Assembly (NCBI GenBank): GCA_002480925.1
Contig: DLDA01000009.1
Location: 1-59,363 of the forward strand
DNA: 59,363 bases
Reading direction: 5' to 3'
From: Lachnospiraceae bacterium UBA7784
Lineage (GTDB): Bacteria > Bacillota > Clostridia > Lachnospirales > Lachnospiraceae
Below the pieces are notes generated by a model, which made no database searches, had not been told where the DNA came from, and was given only the letters and a program-made list of their open reading frames with translations. This document shows, in pieces, positions 36,187 through 45,799 of this stretch; the stretch's first letter is position 1, and each line of letters starts with the position of its first letter. A program made the position numbers and the translations under genes.

Positions 36187-36429
36187 TTATTTCTCGATTC
36201 CGGCGTTCTTGAAAAGTCTTGAAACTGTTGCTGTTGGCTGAGCACCGTTAGCAAGCCACTTCTTGGCAAGATCAGCATCGATATTTACTGCTGCCGGCTC
36301 CTGATTCGGATCATAGGTTCCGATCTGCTCGATGAAGCGTCCATCTCTTGGAGAAGATGATTCTGCAGCAATGATTCTGTAGAAAGGGGTCTTCTTCTTA
36401 CCAATTCTTGTGAGTCTTAACTTTACCAT
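36187..36429 (-). CDS. rpsP: 30S ribosomal protein S16
   Basis: S16 of the 30S subunit, 80 residues. Typical sequence [40 protein letters not shown] is seen from the start, and the end matches the short bacterial form. GGAGG lies 6 bases before the ATG. Confidence 0.98.
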   Translation of the reverse strand: MVKLRLTRIGKKKTPFYRIIAAESSSPRDGRFIEQIGTYDPNQEPAAVNIDADLAKKWLANGAQPTATVSRLFKNAGIEK

Positions 36430-36495
36430 TTTGTTCCTCCATTTTCTGGTTAAATATATAGTTTAAGGCGCGTGATCATGCGTCTATAACCCGTA

Positions 36496-37857
36496 TCAGA
36501 TCTTGAAAGGCATCTTTCCTAATCCTAAATGACGTCTGCCCTTCATAAGCCCCGGCATCTTTTTCATAAGCTTTGCCGATTCATTGAACTGCTTTATGAA
36601 ACGATTCACCTCAGCTATATCAAGTCCTGCTCCCCTTGCTATCCTGTTCTTTCTCTGAACAGTAATGAGCTTGGGATTTTCTCTCTCCTCAGGTGTCATC
36701 GACATGATGATGGCCTCTGTATGAGCAAGCTTCTTGTCATCTATAGCATCTTTCACCTGATCCATCTGACTTGATGAAAGTCCCATGCCAGGGATCATAC
36801 CAAGCAGGCTTCCTATACCACCCATCTTTTTCATCTGTGACATGGATGCGAGATAGTCGTTGAAATCGAAGCTTCCCTTCTTGAAGGCCTTCTGGCTCAG
36901 CTTCTTTGCTTCCTCCTGATCGAAGGAATCCTGAGCCTTCTCGATAAGGGTAAGCATATCTCCCATACCAAGGATACGGCTTGCCATCCTGTCAGGATGG
37001 AATGCCTCAAGATCAGATAGCTTCTCACCCATTCCGACATACAGGATAGGCTTTCCAGTGACTGCCCTGATAGAAAGAGCAGCACCTCCTCTGGTATCTC
37101 CATCGAGCTTTGTCAGTATGACTCCGTCGATACCTATCTGATCATTAAACGAACTGGCGACATTGACAGCATCCTGTCCTGTCATCGCATCGACTACCAG
37201 GATAGTCTGGTGAACCTCAACCGCTTCCTTGATATCGCACAGTTCCTTCATCATATCATCATCCACATGAAGACGTCCTGCTGTATCAAGTATCACGACA
37301 TTCTGATTATTGGACCGGGCATGGGAAATGGCCGCCTTTGCTATATCTACAGGTGAATTATCACTTCCCATTGAGAACACAGGCACGTCCTGCTTCTCTC
37401 CGTTTACCTTCAGCTGATCTATGGCTGCAGGCCTGTATACATCACAGGCAACCAGCAGGGGACGCTTGCCCTTCAGCTTCATCTTTCCTGCAAGCTTGGC
37501 TGTCGTCGTAGTCTTACCAGCTCCCTGAAGTCCGCACATCATAATGACTGTTATGGCCTGTCCCGGCTGATAGCTTATCTCTGTTATCTCAGATCCCATC
37601 AGGGATGTGAGCTCCTCATCCACTATCTTGATAACGGTCTGGGCAGGATTAAGGCCTCCTAAGACCTCATCTCCGACACAGCGTTCCTTGACCTTATTGA
37701 TGAATCCCTTTACTACCTTGAAGTTTACATCGGCCTCAAGTAGAGCAAGCTTCACCTCCCTCAAGGCATTGGTGACGTCCTTCTCAGAAAGACGACCCTT
37801 GCCTCTTAAGCCTCTGAATACATTCTGAAGTTTCTCGCTAAGACTGTCAAAAGCCAT
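36496..37857 (-). CDS. ffh: Signal recognition particle protein Ffh
   Basis: SRP54 GTPase that targets nascent membrane proteins to FtsY. It has 453 residues with the N domain, G domain with P-loop GLQGAGKTTTTAKLA (about 108) and DTAGR, and the Met-rich M domain (PGMGLSSSQMDQVKD, LMKKMPGLMKGRRHLG) that binds the signal sequence and SRP RNA. It follows ylxM by 19 bp. No SRP RNA gene is found in the window. Confidence 0.98.
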   Translation of the reverse strand: MAFDSLSEKLQNVFRGLRGKGRLSEKDVTNALREVKLALLEADVNFKVVKGFINKVKERCVGDEVLGGLNPAQTVIKIVDEELTSLMGSEITEISYQPGQAITVIMMCGLQGAGKTTTTAKLAGKMKLKGKRPLLVACDVYRPAAIDQLKVNGEKQDVPVFSMGSDNSPVDIAKAAISHARSNNQNVVILDTAGRLHVDDDMMKELCDIKEAVEVHQTILVVDAMTGQDAVNVASSFNDQIGIDGVILTKLDGDTRGGAALSIRAVTGKPILYVGMGEKLSDLEAFHPDRMASRILGMGDMLTLIEKAQDSFDQEEAKKLSQKAFKKGSFDFNDYLASMSQMKKMGGIGSLLGMIPGMGLSSSQMDQVKDAIDDKKLAHTEAIIMSMTPEERENPKLITVQRKNRIARGAGLDIAEVNRFIKQFNESAKLMKKMPGLMKGRRHLGLGKMPFKI

Positions 37858-37876
37858 AAATAATCCTCAAATAGCG

Positions 37877-38194
37877 TCATTGCAAAAGCTTTAGTATCTC
37901 TCCCGCCTTGCTGTGGCAGGTGTCAATATCAGTTGATGAAACTATATCATCTGCAAGTGTCCTGACTCTTCTGTGAAGAGAAAGAAGCCCGAGCCTTTTC
38001 TCATAATCCAGCAGATTTCTTGTAGCTCTGTGGATAGTCTCACTGATTCCCTGCCTTGTCATATCAAACTCCTCTGACATCTCAGAAAGTGACAGGTCCT
38101 CATAGGCATAGGCCCTGTAAATATCCTTTTGCTTTTCTGAAAGGAGATCGCCGTAGAAATCAAAGAGCAATCCATCCCGAACCTTTTCTTCCAT
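37877..38194 (-). CDS. ylxM: YlxM family helix-turn-helix protein
   Basis: A 105-residue sigma-70 region 4-like helix-turn-helix protein always found next to ffh or ftsY in Firmicutes (LSEKQKDIYRAYAYEDLSLSEMSEEFDMTRQGISETIHRATRNLL). It is thought to help SRP function. It is the first gene of this operon and follows a consensus promoter. Confidence 0.96.
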   Translation of the reverse strand: MEEKVRDGLLFDFYGDLLSEKQKDIYRAYAYEDLSLSEMSEEFDMTRQGISETIHRATRNLLDYEKRLGLLSLHRRVRTLADDIVSSTDIDTCHSKAGEILKLLQ

Positions 38195-38204
38195 AACGGA
38201 AAGT

Positions 38205-38233
38205 ATTATACTATCTATTGTCTACGGTGTCAA
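38205..38233 (-). promoter_or_regulatory. Consensus promoter of the ylxM-ffh-rpsP-trmD-rplS operon
   Basis: TTGACA (38228-38233), 17-bp spacer, TATAAT (38205-38210) on the minus strand, 11 bp before the ylxM start. Both hexamers are perfect. Confidence 0.9.
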
Positions 38234-38250
38234 GCTTTTTTGTTGACAGC

Positions 38251-38279
38251 TTGAATAAGTTAAAAAAATAGGTTAGAAT
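38251..38279 (+). promoter_or_regulatory. Divergent promoter of the J-domain-like gene
   Basis: TTGAAT (38251-38256), 17-bp spacer, TAGAAT (38274-38279) on the plus strand. It puts the transcript start near 38286, after the first possible ATG (38280), which favours the later start codon. Confidence 0.55.
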
Positions 38280-38330
38280 ATGAAGCATTCATGTATATTT
38301 ACGCAAACAAAGAGGCATGGTGATAAGCGA

Positions 38331-39701
38331 ATGGCTAAAGACCCAGAAGCAGATACAGATCTGAAATATTCAATGCTGATCGACAGGATCAGATCGGATT
38401 TCTCAATGAATTTCCTACGCGAGGAAATAAGGCTCTATTCTGCTCTCTCGAGCAAGCCTATGCTAACTCTGTGGGAAAGCTATCTCCTTATCTGCCTGGC
38501 AAACAGGCTTCAGGATATGAGAGCCATAAAGCTTATCAGTCGTATAAGGGATCAGTTGTCTGACCCCCAGATAGAGCTTGCCAGATTCATAGAATGCCGA
38601 AGCGCAAGGGAGAGAATGGATGAGGCTCTCTGCCGGATCTCAAAGGGTCTTCTGCCCTCCGAGCTCTATCTCGGCCTTAAGGATGATCTGGGACTTGACT
38701 GTCTGCACTATGCCATAATCCTCGAGGAAAAGGAACTGGCCACGACCCTTATGTCGATGAAATACTGGGGAGAGGGCGGACCGGTCTCGTCTGTAGGTGC
38801 CTGCAATGCCTTTTACAGCTATTTCTTTCTGGCTTCGATACATTTTACCGATACTATATTCCTAAAGCAGGTATTTCTTGAGACATCAAGAAGTGCGAGT
38901 GCCTGCGTAGCGGTATCCAGACGTATAAGGAGTCTTACTGATATAGCTTCGTCCCGGCTAATACATGTCAACAGCCGGATCTCTATGAATACGGACCTTA
39001 AGGAAGCGGCCTTTCATAAGGGGGATACAGAGGAATTCCTACGGCTTGAGGCCTGTCTGGATGATCTGCTTGAGGAAAAGCATGACCTGATCCTTGAGTC
39101 TGAGTATCTGGACAGATGGAAAAAACAGAACTACAGAGACATCAATGATATCTTCTCTGCCTCCCTTGCCGATGCAAAAAGAGAGGCCAGTGCCTTAAAA
39201 TCCGGCAGACATCCATTAGCTCCCTTCCTTTTCAGGATCTTAGGAAGCCCTGATGATTTCCTCTCATATCATGCAAGGCCTGCGGAGGATTCATATCTTA
39301 TAAGCTACAGGCATCTCAGCTTCCTTGGTGAGTATATATGCGACAGGTCTCTCTCCTGCATAAGCTTCAGGGAAATAGCTGATGGTGAGAAAAGAGAACG
39401 CTTCCGTATTTTCTCCGGATCTGACAAGCTATATAAAAACCCCTGGCTTGAAAGCTCATCCGAAAAAAAGGAAAACAAAAAGGAAAATACATCCGAAAAG
39501 AGTACTGATAACAGGGAAAACGATATCAGGATACGCTTCTTCTCAAAGGATGCCATATATGACAGGAATATACTGAGGAAGGAATACCATATACTGATAA
39601 AGCAGTATCATCCTGATGAAACCGGCAGAGATGAAAGCGGGATCATACTGCGTGAAATAATAGAAGAAAAAAACATGATCCTGGGTCTTAAAAAACGCTG
39701 A
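38331..39701 (+). CDS. Cytoplasmic protein with C-terminal J-domain-like motif
   Basis: A 456-residue protein without signal or membrane segment. Residues 1 to about 350 are helical and unrecognised. A Lys/Glu/Asn/Ser-rich linker (about 370-390) leads to a C-terminal segment with the HPD tripeptide of DnaJ cochaperones (HPD 427-429): a helix before it (RNILRKEYHILIKQYHPD) and one after (GIILREIIEEKNMILG). The first J-domain helix is poorly defined, so the domain may be shortened. I use the ATG at 38331, since the promoter at 38251-38279 makes the ATG at 38280 unlikely; no strong ribosome binding site supports either. It may recruit DnaK to a specific client; no client is visible. Confidence 0.8.
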   Translation: MAKDPEADTDLKYSMLIDRIRSDFSMNFLREEIRLYSALSSKPMLTLWESYLLICLANRLQDMRAIKLISRIRDQLSDPQIELARFIECRSARERMDEALCRISKGLLPSELYLGLKDDLGLDCLHYAIILEEKELATTLMSMKYWGEGGPVSSVGACNAFYSYFFLASIHFTDTIFLKQVFLETSRSASACVAVSRRIRSLTDIASSRLIHVNSRISMNTDLKEAAFHKGDTEEFLRLEACLDDLLEEKHDLILESEYLDRWKKQNYRDINDIFSASLADAKREASALKSGRHPLAPFLFRILGSPDDFLSYHARPAEDSYLISYRHLSFLGEYICDRSLSCISFREIADGEKRERFRIFSGSDKLYKNPWLESSSEKKENKKENTSEKSTDNRENDIRIRFFSKDAIYDRNILRKEYHILIKQYHPDETGRDESGIILREIIEEKNMILGLKKR

Positions 39702-39717
39702 TATGATCATATCAGCG
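39691..39717 (-). terminator. Bidirectional terminator, shared 3' ends of J-domain gene and recX
   Basis: A perfect 22-bp palindrome (39696-39717; arms CGCTGATATGA/TCATATCAGCG) overlaps both convergent stop codons. In the minus direction it is followed by T5 (39691-39695); in the plus direction by CTTT. It can end the recA-recX transcript and probably the opposite one. Confidence 0.8.
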
Positions 39718-40306
39718 CTTTAATAGTCTGGTAATCATATCCCCTGCCCATAAGAAACCTTATTATCCTGGCCTTGTCCTGCTGACTGGCAGTATCCTTG
39801 TCGTAGTGCTTCTTCAAAAGCAATAGCTTTATCTTATCCTCCTCTGGAATAAGCTCCGCCTCGGACAGACATTCCTCTATAAGCTCTCTTGCTACTCCCT
39901 TCCTCAGAAGATCATTAAAAAGACGTCTCCTGCTCTTCTTCTCCTGATTGAAATATATATAATTCTCAGTATAACGGCGGTCATCAATATATCCATATGA
40001 AGCAGCATATTCTGCTGCCAGAGCAGCTACATCCGGCGGGTATCCGCCAGATATCAGCCTGTCAGTGACATCAGCCATTGTACGGTCCTGCTTCTCGAGA
40101 AGATGCAGGACCCTTTTCTTTGCTCTGGGGAGCAGGATAGTATCCTTTATCTGCTGATAGTAATCCTCATCTATGAAGGCAGAAGTCCTTAGCTCTGGAT
40201 GCTTCACAAGCTCACCTGCATAAAGTACAAACGATTCCCTTGTATCAAGGGTGATCCTTCTCCTGCTCTTCGAGGAAGGAAGGGGCTCGATGCTTATTAT
40301 CTGCAT
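39707..40306 (-). CDS. recX: RecX regulatory protein
   Basis: Three-helix-repeat protein that caps RecA filaments and limits RecA activity. It has 199 residues; the family pattern is seen in RKRVLHLLEKQDRTMADVTDRLISGGYPPDVAALAAEYAASYGYIDDRRYTENYI. It follows recA by 18 bp, the standard arrangement for co-expression under SOS control. Confidence 0.95.
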   Translation of the reverse strand: MQIISIEPLPSSKSRRRITLDTRESFVLYAGELVKHPELRTSAFIDEDYYQQIKDTILLPRAKKRVLHLLEKQDRTMADVTDRLISGGYPPDVAALAAEYAASYGYIDDRRYTENYIYFNQEKKSRRRLFNDLLRKGVARELIEECLSEAELIPEEDKIKLLLLKKHYDKDTASQQDKARIIRFLMGRGYDYQTIKALI

Positions 40307-40324
40307 TCTCCTATGCCCTTTCCA

Positions 40325-41398
40325 TTACGAGTCTGCCCCCGCGCCCTTATCTGTATCCTCCGGGGAAGTGGCCGCCGACTGTGCTCCTTCGTCATCAAGG
40401 CCGTAATGCGCTCTGATCTGATGCTCGACAGTGCTTTCTATATCAGGATGATCTGAAAGAAAAGCCTTGGCATTCTCTCTTCCCTGACCTATCTTCTCTC
40501 CCTTGTAGGAGTACCAGGCGCCGGACTTATTTATGATATCGAGATCAGAGGCCAGATCGAGTATATCTCCCTCCTTTGATATGCCCTTTCCGAACATGAT
40601 GTCAAACTCTGCTTCCTTGAACGGAGGAGCGACCTTGTTCTTTACTACCTTGACTCTGGTCCTGTTTCCGATCACCTCTCCCTGCTGCTTGAGTGCCTCT
40701 ATACGACGTACATCGAGCCTGACTGATGCATAGAACTTAAGAGCTCTTCCTCCTGTCGTAGTCTCAGGGTTCCCGAACATCACACCTATCTTCTCACGAA
40801 GCTGATTAATAAAGATCACTATGCAGTTGCTCCGGCTTATGGCTGAGGTCAGCTTGCGGAGTGCCTGGGACATAAGTCTGGCCTGCAGACCCACATGAGA
40901 ATCTCCCATATCGCCCTCTATCTCTGCCTTAGGAACCAGGGCTGCAACAGAGTCTACTACTATGATATCAACCGCTCCGCTCCTGACCATGGTCTCTGTG
41001 ATCTCAAGAGCCTGCTCTCCGCTGTCCGGCTGGGAAATATACAGATTGTCTATATCTACTCCAATGCTTCTGGCATAGACCGGATCTAGCGCATGCTCTG
41101 CATCGACAAATCCGGCTATACCTCCCCGCTTCTGTGTCTCTGCGACGCAATGCAGGGCAAGCGTCGTCTTACCTGAGGACTCAGGTCCGTAGATCTCTAT
41201 GATCCTTCCCTTAGGAAGACCACCCTGTCCTAGTGCTATATCAAGACTTATAGAGCCTGTCGGTATGGTCTCCACCTTCATCTGTGAGGAGCTGTCGCCA
41301 AGTCTCATGATAGAACCTCTGCCGTACTGCTTCTCGATCTGTGATATTGCGGCATCAAGTGCCTTCAGCTTCTCATCCTTCTTGTCATCCTTTGCCAT
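40325..41398 (-). CDS. recA: Recombinase RecA
   Basis: Strand-exchange protein and SOS co-protease. It has 357 residues with Walker A GPESSGKT (71-78), the L1/L2 region ([20 protein letters not shown]) and an acidic C-terminal tail ([18 protein letters not shown]). A near-consensus promoter with a LexA-type site lies 37 bp upstream. recX follows. Confidence 0.99.
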   Translation of the reverse strand: MAKDDKKDEKLKALDAAISQIEKQYGRGSIMRLGDSSSQMKVETIPTGSISLDIALGQGGLPKGRIIEIYGPESSGKTTLALHCVAETQKRGGIAGFVDAEHALDPVYARSIGVDIDNLYISQPDSGEQALEITETMVRSGAVDIIVVDSVAALVPKAEIEGDMGDSHVGLQARLMSQALRKLTSAISRSNCIVIFINQLREKIGVMFGNPETTTGGRALKFYASVRLDVRRIEALKQQGEVIGNRTRVKVVKNKVAPPFKEAEFDIMFGKGISKEGDILDLASDLDIINKSGAWYSYKGEKIGQGRENAKAFLSDHPDIESTVEHQIRAHYGLDDEGAQSAATSPEDTDKGAGADS

Positions 41399-41434
41399 GT
41401 CTGTACTCCGTTTCGAAAAAATGTTTGTGATTTA

Positions 41435-41463
41435 ATAATAGAACATATTGTCGCTTATGTCAA
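41435..41463 (-). promoter_or_regulatory. recA promoter
   Basis: TTGACA (41458-41463), 17-bp spacer, TATTAT (41435-41440) on the minus strand, 37 bp before the recA ATG. The LexA-type site lies inside the spacer and touches the -10 element. Confidence 0.85.
41440..41453 (-). promoter_or_regulatory. LexA (DinR)-type SOS box in recA promoter
   Basis: The minus-strand sequence CGACAATATGTTCT matches the Firmicute SOS box CGAACATATGTTCG at 11 of 14 positions by my count, including the TATGTTC half. It overlaps the promoter spacer, where a repressor would block RNA polymerase. SOS control of recA-recX is well known in this group. Confidence 0.7.
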
Positions 41464-41489
41464 GTGTCAATGTCATTATATCATTGATG

Positions 41490-41522
41490 AAAAAACCACG
41501 GCAATCAATCCGCCGCGGTTTT
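41490..41522 (-). terminator. Terminator after prfC
   Basis: On the minus strand AAAACCGCGGC (41512-41522) pairs with GCCGTGGTTTT (41492-41502, one G-U pair), followed by T residues. It lies about 58 bp after the prfC stop; the space between holds nothing else that I can see. Confidence 0.85.
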
Positions 41523-41579
41523 AATGATCATTTAATAAAATTCATGGCCTGTTTATCTCTATAAACAGATATTAACAGA

Positions 41580-43181
41580 TCAGTATTCGATATCCTCCGC
41601 TCCAAACTCGGCCAGTTCAAGTCCCTTGTTTCTCTCCTCGACCATGCCAATGCTCCATTCATTTACGAACAGAAGCAAAGGTCTGCCCTTTAAGTCCTTA
41701 ACCTTTTTCATATCGGAGGTTCCGTTTATAGAATCCATATCGTAATCCTTGTTCTCTACCCAGCGGACATACTCATATGGGAGATTCTCCATAATGATAT
41801 CTACCTTGTATTCATTCTCCAGACGGAACTTCAGCACATCGAACTGCAGCATTCCCACTACTCCGACTATTATCTCCTCCATTCCGCTATCGTACTCCTG
41901 GAATATCTGGATGGCACCCTCCTGAGCTATCTGCATTATGCCCTTTGTAAACTGCTTTCGCTTCATCGTATCCACCTGACGGACACGGCAGAAATGCTCC
42001 GGTGCAAAGGTCGGTATACCATCAAATCTGAAATGGTCCTTAGAGGTCGTAATGGTATCACCTATAGAATATATACCCGGATCGAATATACCGATTATAT
42101 CTCCGGCATAGGCCTCCTCTATCATCTTTCTTGATGAAGCCATCATCTGCTGGGGCTGCGACAGGCGGACGTCCTTGCCCTCCTGTACATGGAAGGCAGT
42201 CATACCTGCTGTAAATTTCCCGGAGCAGATCCTCATGAAGGCTATCCTGTCACGGTGAGCCTTGTTCATATTTGCCTGAATCTTGAATACAAAGGCAGAA
42301 AACTCTGGGCTGTAGGGATCTATGATACCGTGATCGCTCTTTCTAGGAAGCGGTGGCGTCGTCATCTGAAGGAAATGTGAAAGGAAGGTCTCAACTCCGA
42401 AATTGGTAAGAGCCGATCCGAAGAAGACCGGAGTAAGCTCTCCCCGGCTCACCTTTTCCTGATCAAAGGCTGCCCCGGCTCCGTCAAGAAGCTCCATCTC
42501 ATCCATAAGGGCATCCCGTCTGTCCTCACCGATCGCAGCTACAAGCTTCTCATCATCGATCGGATAGTCCTTCTCCTCTCCCTCCTTAGTCCCTTTCATG
42601 GTATCTGAAAAGGTAAGGACCTTTCTGGTATTCCTGTCATAGACACCCTTGAATTCCTTTCCGCTTCCTATCGGCCAGTTCACAGGGCAGGTAGCTATAC
42701 CCAGCTCGCTTTCTATGTCATCCATCAGCTCAAAGGTATCCATTGCGTCACGGTCCATCTTATTGATGAATGTAAAGATAGGTATATGACGCATCACACA
42801 GACCTTGAAGAGCTTCCTTGTCTGAGGCTCAACTCCCTTTGCGCCGTCTATTACCATGACTGCCGAATCCGCAGCCATGAGGGTCCTGTATGTATCCTCT
42901 GAGAAGTCCTGATGTCCAGGTGTATCAAGGATATTGATACACATACCCTGATATTCAAACTGCAGCACAGAGCTTGTAACAGAGATACCACGCTGCTTTT
43001 CTATTTCCATCCAGTCTGAAACTGCATGTCTGGCTGTCGCCTTTCCCTTTACAGATCCAGCCTCATTTATCTGTCCGCCATACAGGAGAAATTTCTCTGT
43101 AAGCGTTGTTTTTCCTGCGTCAGGGTGAGAGATTATTGCAAATGTCCGTCTCTTTGTGATCTCATCCTTATATGTTCCCAC
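41580..43181 (-). CDS. prfC: Peptide chain release factor 3
   Basis: RF3, a translational GTPase that recycles RF1/RF2 after termination. It has 533 residues, with G1 SHPDAGKTTLTEKFL (about 18-32), DTPGHQDF and NKMDRD, and a C-terminal RF3 domain. It is the last gene of the run starting at 46743, 20 bp after an HD-GYP gene. Confidence 0.96.
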   Translation of the reverse strand: MGTYKDEITKRRTFAIISHPDAGKTTLTEKFLLYGGQINEAGSVKGKATARHAVSDWMEIEKQRGISVTSSVLQFEYQGMCINILDTPGHQDFSEDTYRTLMAADSAVMVIDGAKGVEPQTRKLFKVCVMRHIPIFTFINKMDRDAMDTFELMDDIESELGIATCPVNWPIGSGKEFKGVYDRNTRKVLTFSDTMKGTKEGEEKDYPIDDEKLVAAIGEDRRDALMDEMELLDGAGAAFDQEKVSRGELTPVFFGSALTNFGVETFLSHFLQMTTPPLPRKSDHGIIDPYSPEFSAFVFKIQANMNKAHRDRIAFMRICSGKFTAGMTAFHVQEGKDVRLSQPQQMMASSRKMIEEAYAGDIIGIFDPGIYSIGDTITTSKDHFRFDGIPTFAPEHFCRVRQVDTMKRKQFTKGIMQIAQEGAIQIFQEYDSGMEEIIVGVVGMLQFDVLKFRLENEYKVDIIMENLPYEYVRWVENKDYDMDSINGTSDMKKVKDLKGRPLLLFVNEWSIGMVEERNKGLELAEFGAEDIEY

Positions 43182-43201
43182 TTGATCCTCCAGTAAATAG
43201 T

Positions 43202-44302
43202 CTATGATTCCAAAACTATATTATTATATTGGAAATCATTGGCAAGGTCAAGTACCCTTCCTGTCTCTATCTCTACGACCTTTGGACGCATAGGATAATC
43301 CGGATTATTTGCCACGACCTTGGCCAGAAGACCGTTTGAAAGCTTTACCACACTGTCCACCGGATAGAGTATCACGCTTTTGGAGAAGCATTCCAAGGCT
43401 TTGAAATCCAGATCATCTCCCATGGCAAGTATCATCTCCATTGCCTCACGCTGACTGAAGGGTTCCTTGTATGGCCGCTTTGTCACAAGTGCATCATAGA
43501 TATCCGCCACAGCGATTATCTTTGGATAAAGGCCTATCTTATCCCCGTGTACTCCCATAGGATAGCCCTTCCCGGATATCTTTTCATGATGCTGCAGCAC
43601 TCCTAAGAGGACATCAGGAGAGAATTCATGCTTTTCCTTTAAGATATTGTATCCAAGAAGAGAATGCGACTTCATTATCTCAAACTCCTGATCGGTAAGC
43701 CTGGCCGGCTTGTTAAGGATCTCGTTCGGGATCTCTGACTTTCCCATATCATGTAAGAGCCCTGCCACAAGAAGCTCATGGAGCTGTTTGCGGTCAAGCC
43801 CGTATTTCTGTCCGATTATGGCGGAGATGGTAGCCACATCGACAGAATGTCTGAATGTATACTCATCATTTGTCTTTATAGTGCGCACATCTATAGCGAT
43901 CGAGCTGTTTGATAAGATACATCTTGAAAGATCATCGGCAATACTGTTCGTGGTCCTTGTGAAATCCTTGCTCTTATTGTCGTTGAACAGATATGCAACG
44001 CCCTGCCCGACTCTTTGCTTTACATCATTTGATATGCTTACCTTTGCCGGATCATCCTTATGATATTTTTCGATGACCTTCTTTGTGGCCTCTGGAATAT
44101 TGATCTGCTCTTCTATCTCATCAGGGACGCCCTCATAAATATAGATACCCATTATCCCCCTCTGCTGGAGATATTCTATCTGGATATCATCAAGATAGGC
44201 TCCTTTCTTTATCATTGCCCTTCCCGTACGGTCAATGATAGTCTGATCGATCTTGTCTCCAGGGTGAACAGTCCTTGTGCTTACAAATCTTCTCCTGCCC
44301 AT
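43202..44302 (-). CDS. HD-GYP domain protein (possible c-di-GMP phosphodiesterase)
   Basis: A 366-residue protein. Its N-terminal third (about 1-100) resembles the DUF3391-like part found before HD-GYP domains. The HD-GYP domain (about 140-330) has HD (LLHDMGKSEIP), HHEKISGKGYP and the second metal motif DIYDALVTKRPYKE. HD-GYP proteins hydrolyse cyclic di-GMP to GMP; all core residues appear intact. I use the ATG at 44302, 9 bases after GGGAG; ATG or TTG codons 2-3 codons upstream lie too close to it. It lies between pncB and prfC in one run. Confidence 0.93.
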   Translation of the reverse strand: MGRRRFVSTRTVHPGDKIDQTIIDRTGRAMIKKGAYLDDIQIEYLQQRGIMGIYIYEGVPDEIEEQINIPEATKKVIEKYHKDDPAKVSISNDVKQRVGQGVAYLFNDNKSKDFTRTTNSIADDLSRCILSNSSIAIDVRTIKTNDEYTFRHSVDVATISAIIGQKYGLDRKQLHELLVAGLLHDMGKSEIPNEILNKPARLTDQEFEIMKSHSLLGYNILKEKHEFSPDVLLGVLQHHEKISGKGYPMGVHGDKIGLYPKIIAVADIYDALVTKRPYKEPFSQREAMEMILAMGDDLDFKALECFSKSVILYPVDSVVKLSNGLLAKVVANNPDYPMRPKVVEIETGRVLDLANDFQYNNIVLES

Positions 44303-44325
44303 AAACATCAACTCCCTGTTTACTT

Positions 44326-45783
44326 TTACTTTGATCTTCCTCCATTGGCAAGAAGATCCATTTTCATTTCATAATACCTCGGGCTCATATCCACATAATG
44401 TCTGTGAGGGTTCTCGAATCTCTGCTCCTCAGGCCATATCTCGCCATCGAGCTGGTCTCTTACAAGCTTTTGTATATTCCTGACCGAAGGAAGCTTTTGT
44501 ACAAGCTCTCCTCCCTTTATTACAGGCTTCTGGAGAAGCTTACCGCTGCAGTCACTAAATTCCCTGACCTTCCACGGCTCAAGAGGATCGACAAACCTGT
44601 AAGGCTTGGTAAGATCGACCTCCTCGCCTGATTCTGTAATAAGATCTGCAATTGCGTGTCCTTGCCTGTCATAGATACGGTAGACGTCCTTGAGCCCAGG
44701 ATTGGTAATCTTCTCAACAGAGTCAGAAATCTTGATCCTGGGTGAAAAGCTTCCATTCTCATCTACTGCGCAGAGCTTGAATACCGCCCCGAAGACAGGC
44801 TCTGACCGGCTTGTTATAAGTCTTTCTCCTACGCCGAACGAATCCACTGCTCCGCCCTGGTCAAGGATCGACTTGATCGTATATTCATCAAGACTGTTGC
44901 TTATCACTATCTTAGCATCGGTAAAGCCTGCCTGATCAAGCATCTCTCTTGATCTGCGGGTAAGATATGCCAGATCTCCGGAATCGATCCTGATACCGTA
45001 ATTTCTGCTTTTTATCCCCTTATCCCTCATTTCTGCAAAAACCCTTATCGCGTCAGGAACTCCCTGCTTTAGAACATCATAGGTATCAACAAGCAGGATA
45101 CAGTTATCAGGATAGATAGAAGCAAACTTCCTGAAGGCTGTAAACTCATCCTGATAGAACATGATGAAGCTGTGGGCCATTGTCCCGCCCACCGGAACAC
45201 CGAAATACTCTCCGGCAGAAACTGTGGCCGTCCCCTTTACTCCTCCGATAAAAGCTGCTCTTGCTCCATAGATCGCAGCGTCATTATTATGGGCTCTTCT
45301 GGCTCCGAAATCAGAGACATCCCTGCCCCTGGCTGAACGCACTATCCTCTGTGCCTTTGTCGCTATAAGACTCTGATGATTGACCTGGGCCAGGATCTCA
45401 GTTTCGACAAGCTGTGCCTCTACAAGCGGAGCTACAACAGTAATCACAGGCTCTCCCGGATACATGATGGTCCCCTCAGGAAAGGCATAGAGATCTCCGC
45501 TGAAGCAAAAATCTGAAAGATAGTCAAGAAAGGACGGATCAAACTGTCCAAGGCTCCTCAGATATTCTATATCCTCCTTCTCGAAATGCATTCCCAGCAG
45601 ATACTCTGCTATCTGCTCAAGGCCGGCAAAGATGGAGAAGCCCCCTCCATCAGGATTTCTCCGGAAAAACACATCAAAGGCAACCCTCGTGTCCTGATTT
45701 TCCGAAAGGAAATATCCATTAGCCATTGTAAGCTCGTAGAGATCCATCATCATGGAAATATTACGTCTGTCATATATATTCAT
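44326..45783 (-). CDS. pncB: Nicotinate phosphoribosyltransferase
   Basis: Converts nicotinate to nicotinate mononucleotide in NAD salvage (Preiss-Handler route). It has 485 residues with the type MMDLYELTMANGYF start, the active-site region GARRAHNNDAAIYGARAAFIGG and HSFIMFYQDEFTAFRKFA, and the phosphate-binding region RIDSGDLAYL and SNSLDEYTI. It lies 17 bp after a TIM-barrel gene and 14-24 bp before the HD-GYP gene. Confidence 0.97.
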   Translation of the reverse strand: MNIYDRRNISMMMDLYELTMANGYFLSENQDTRVAFDVFFRRNPDGGGFSIFAGLEQIAEYLLGMHFEKEDIEYLRSLGQFDPSFLDYLSDFCFSGDLYAFPEGTIMYPGEPVITVVAPLVEAQLVETEILAQVNHQSLIATKAQRIVRSARGRDVSDFGARRAHNNDAAIYGARAAFIGGVKGTATVSAGEYFGVPVGGTMAHSFIMFYQDEFTAFRKFASIYPDNCILLVDTYDVLKQGVPDAIRVFAEMRDKGIKSRNYGIRIDSGDLAYLTRRSREMLDQAGFTDAKIVISNSLDEYTIKSILDQGGAVDSFGVGERLITSRSEPVFGAVFKLCAVDENGSFSPRIKISDSVEKITNPGLKDVYRIYDRQGHAIADLITESGEEVDLTKPYRFVDPLEPWKVREFSDCSGKLLQKPVIKGGELVQKLPSVRNIQKLVRDQLDGEIWPEEQRFENPHRHYVDMSPRYYEMKMDLLANGGRSK

Positions 45784-45799
45784 AACAAATCCTCTTATA

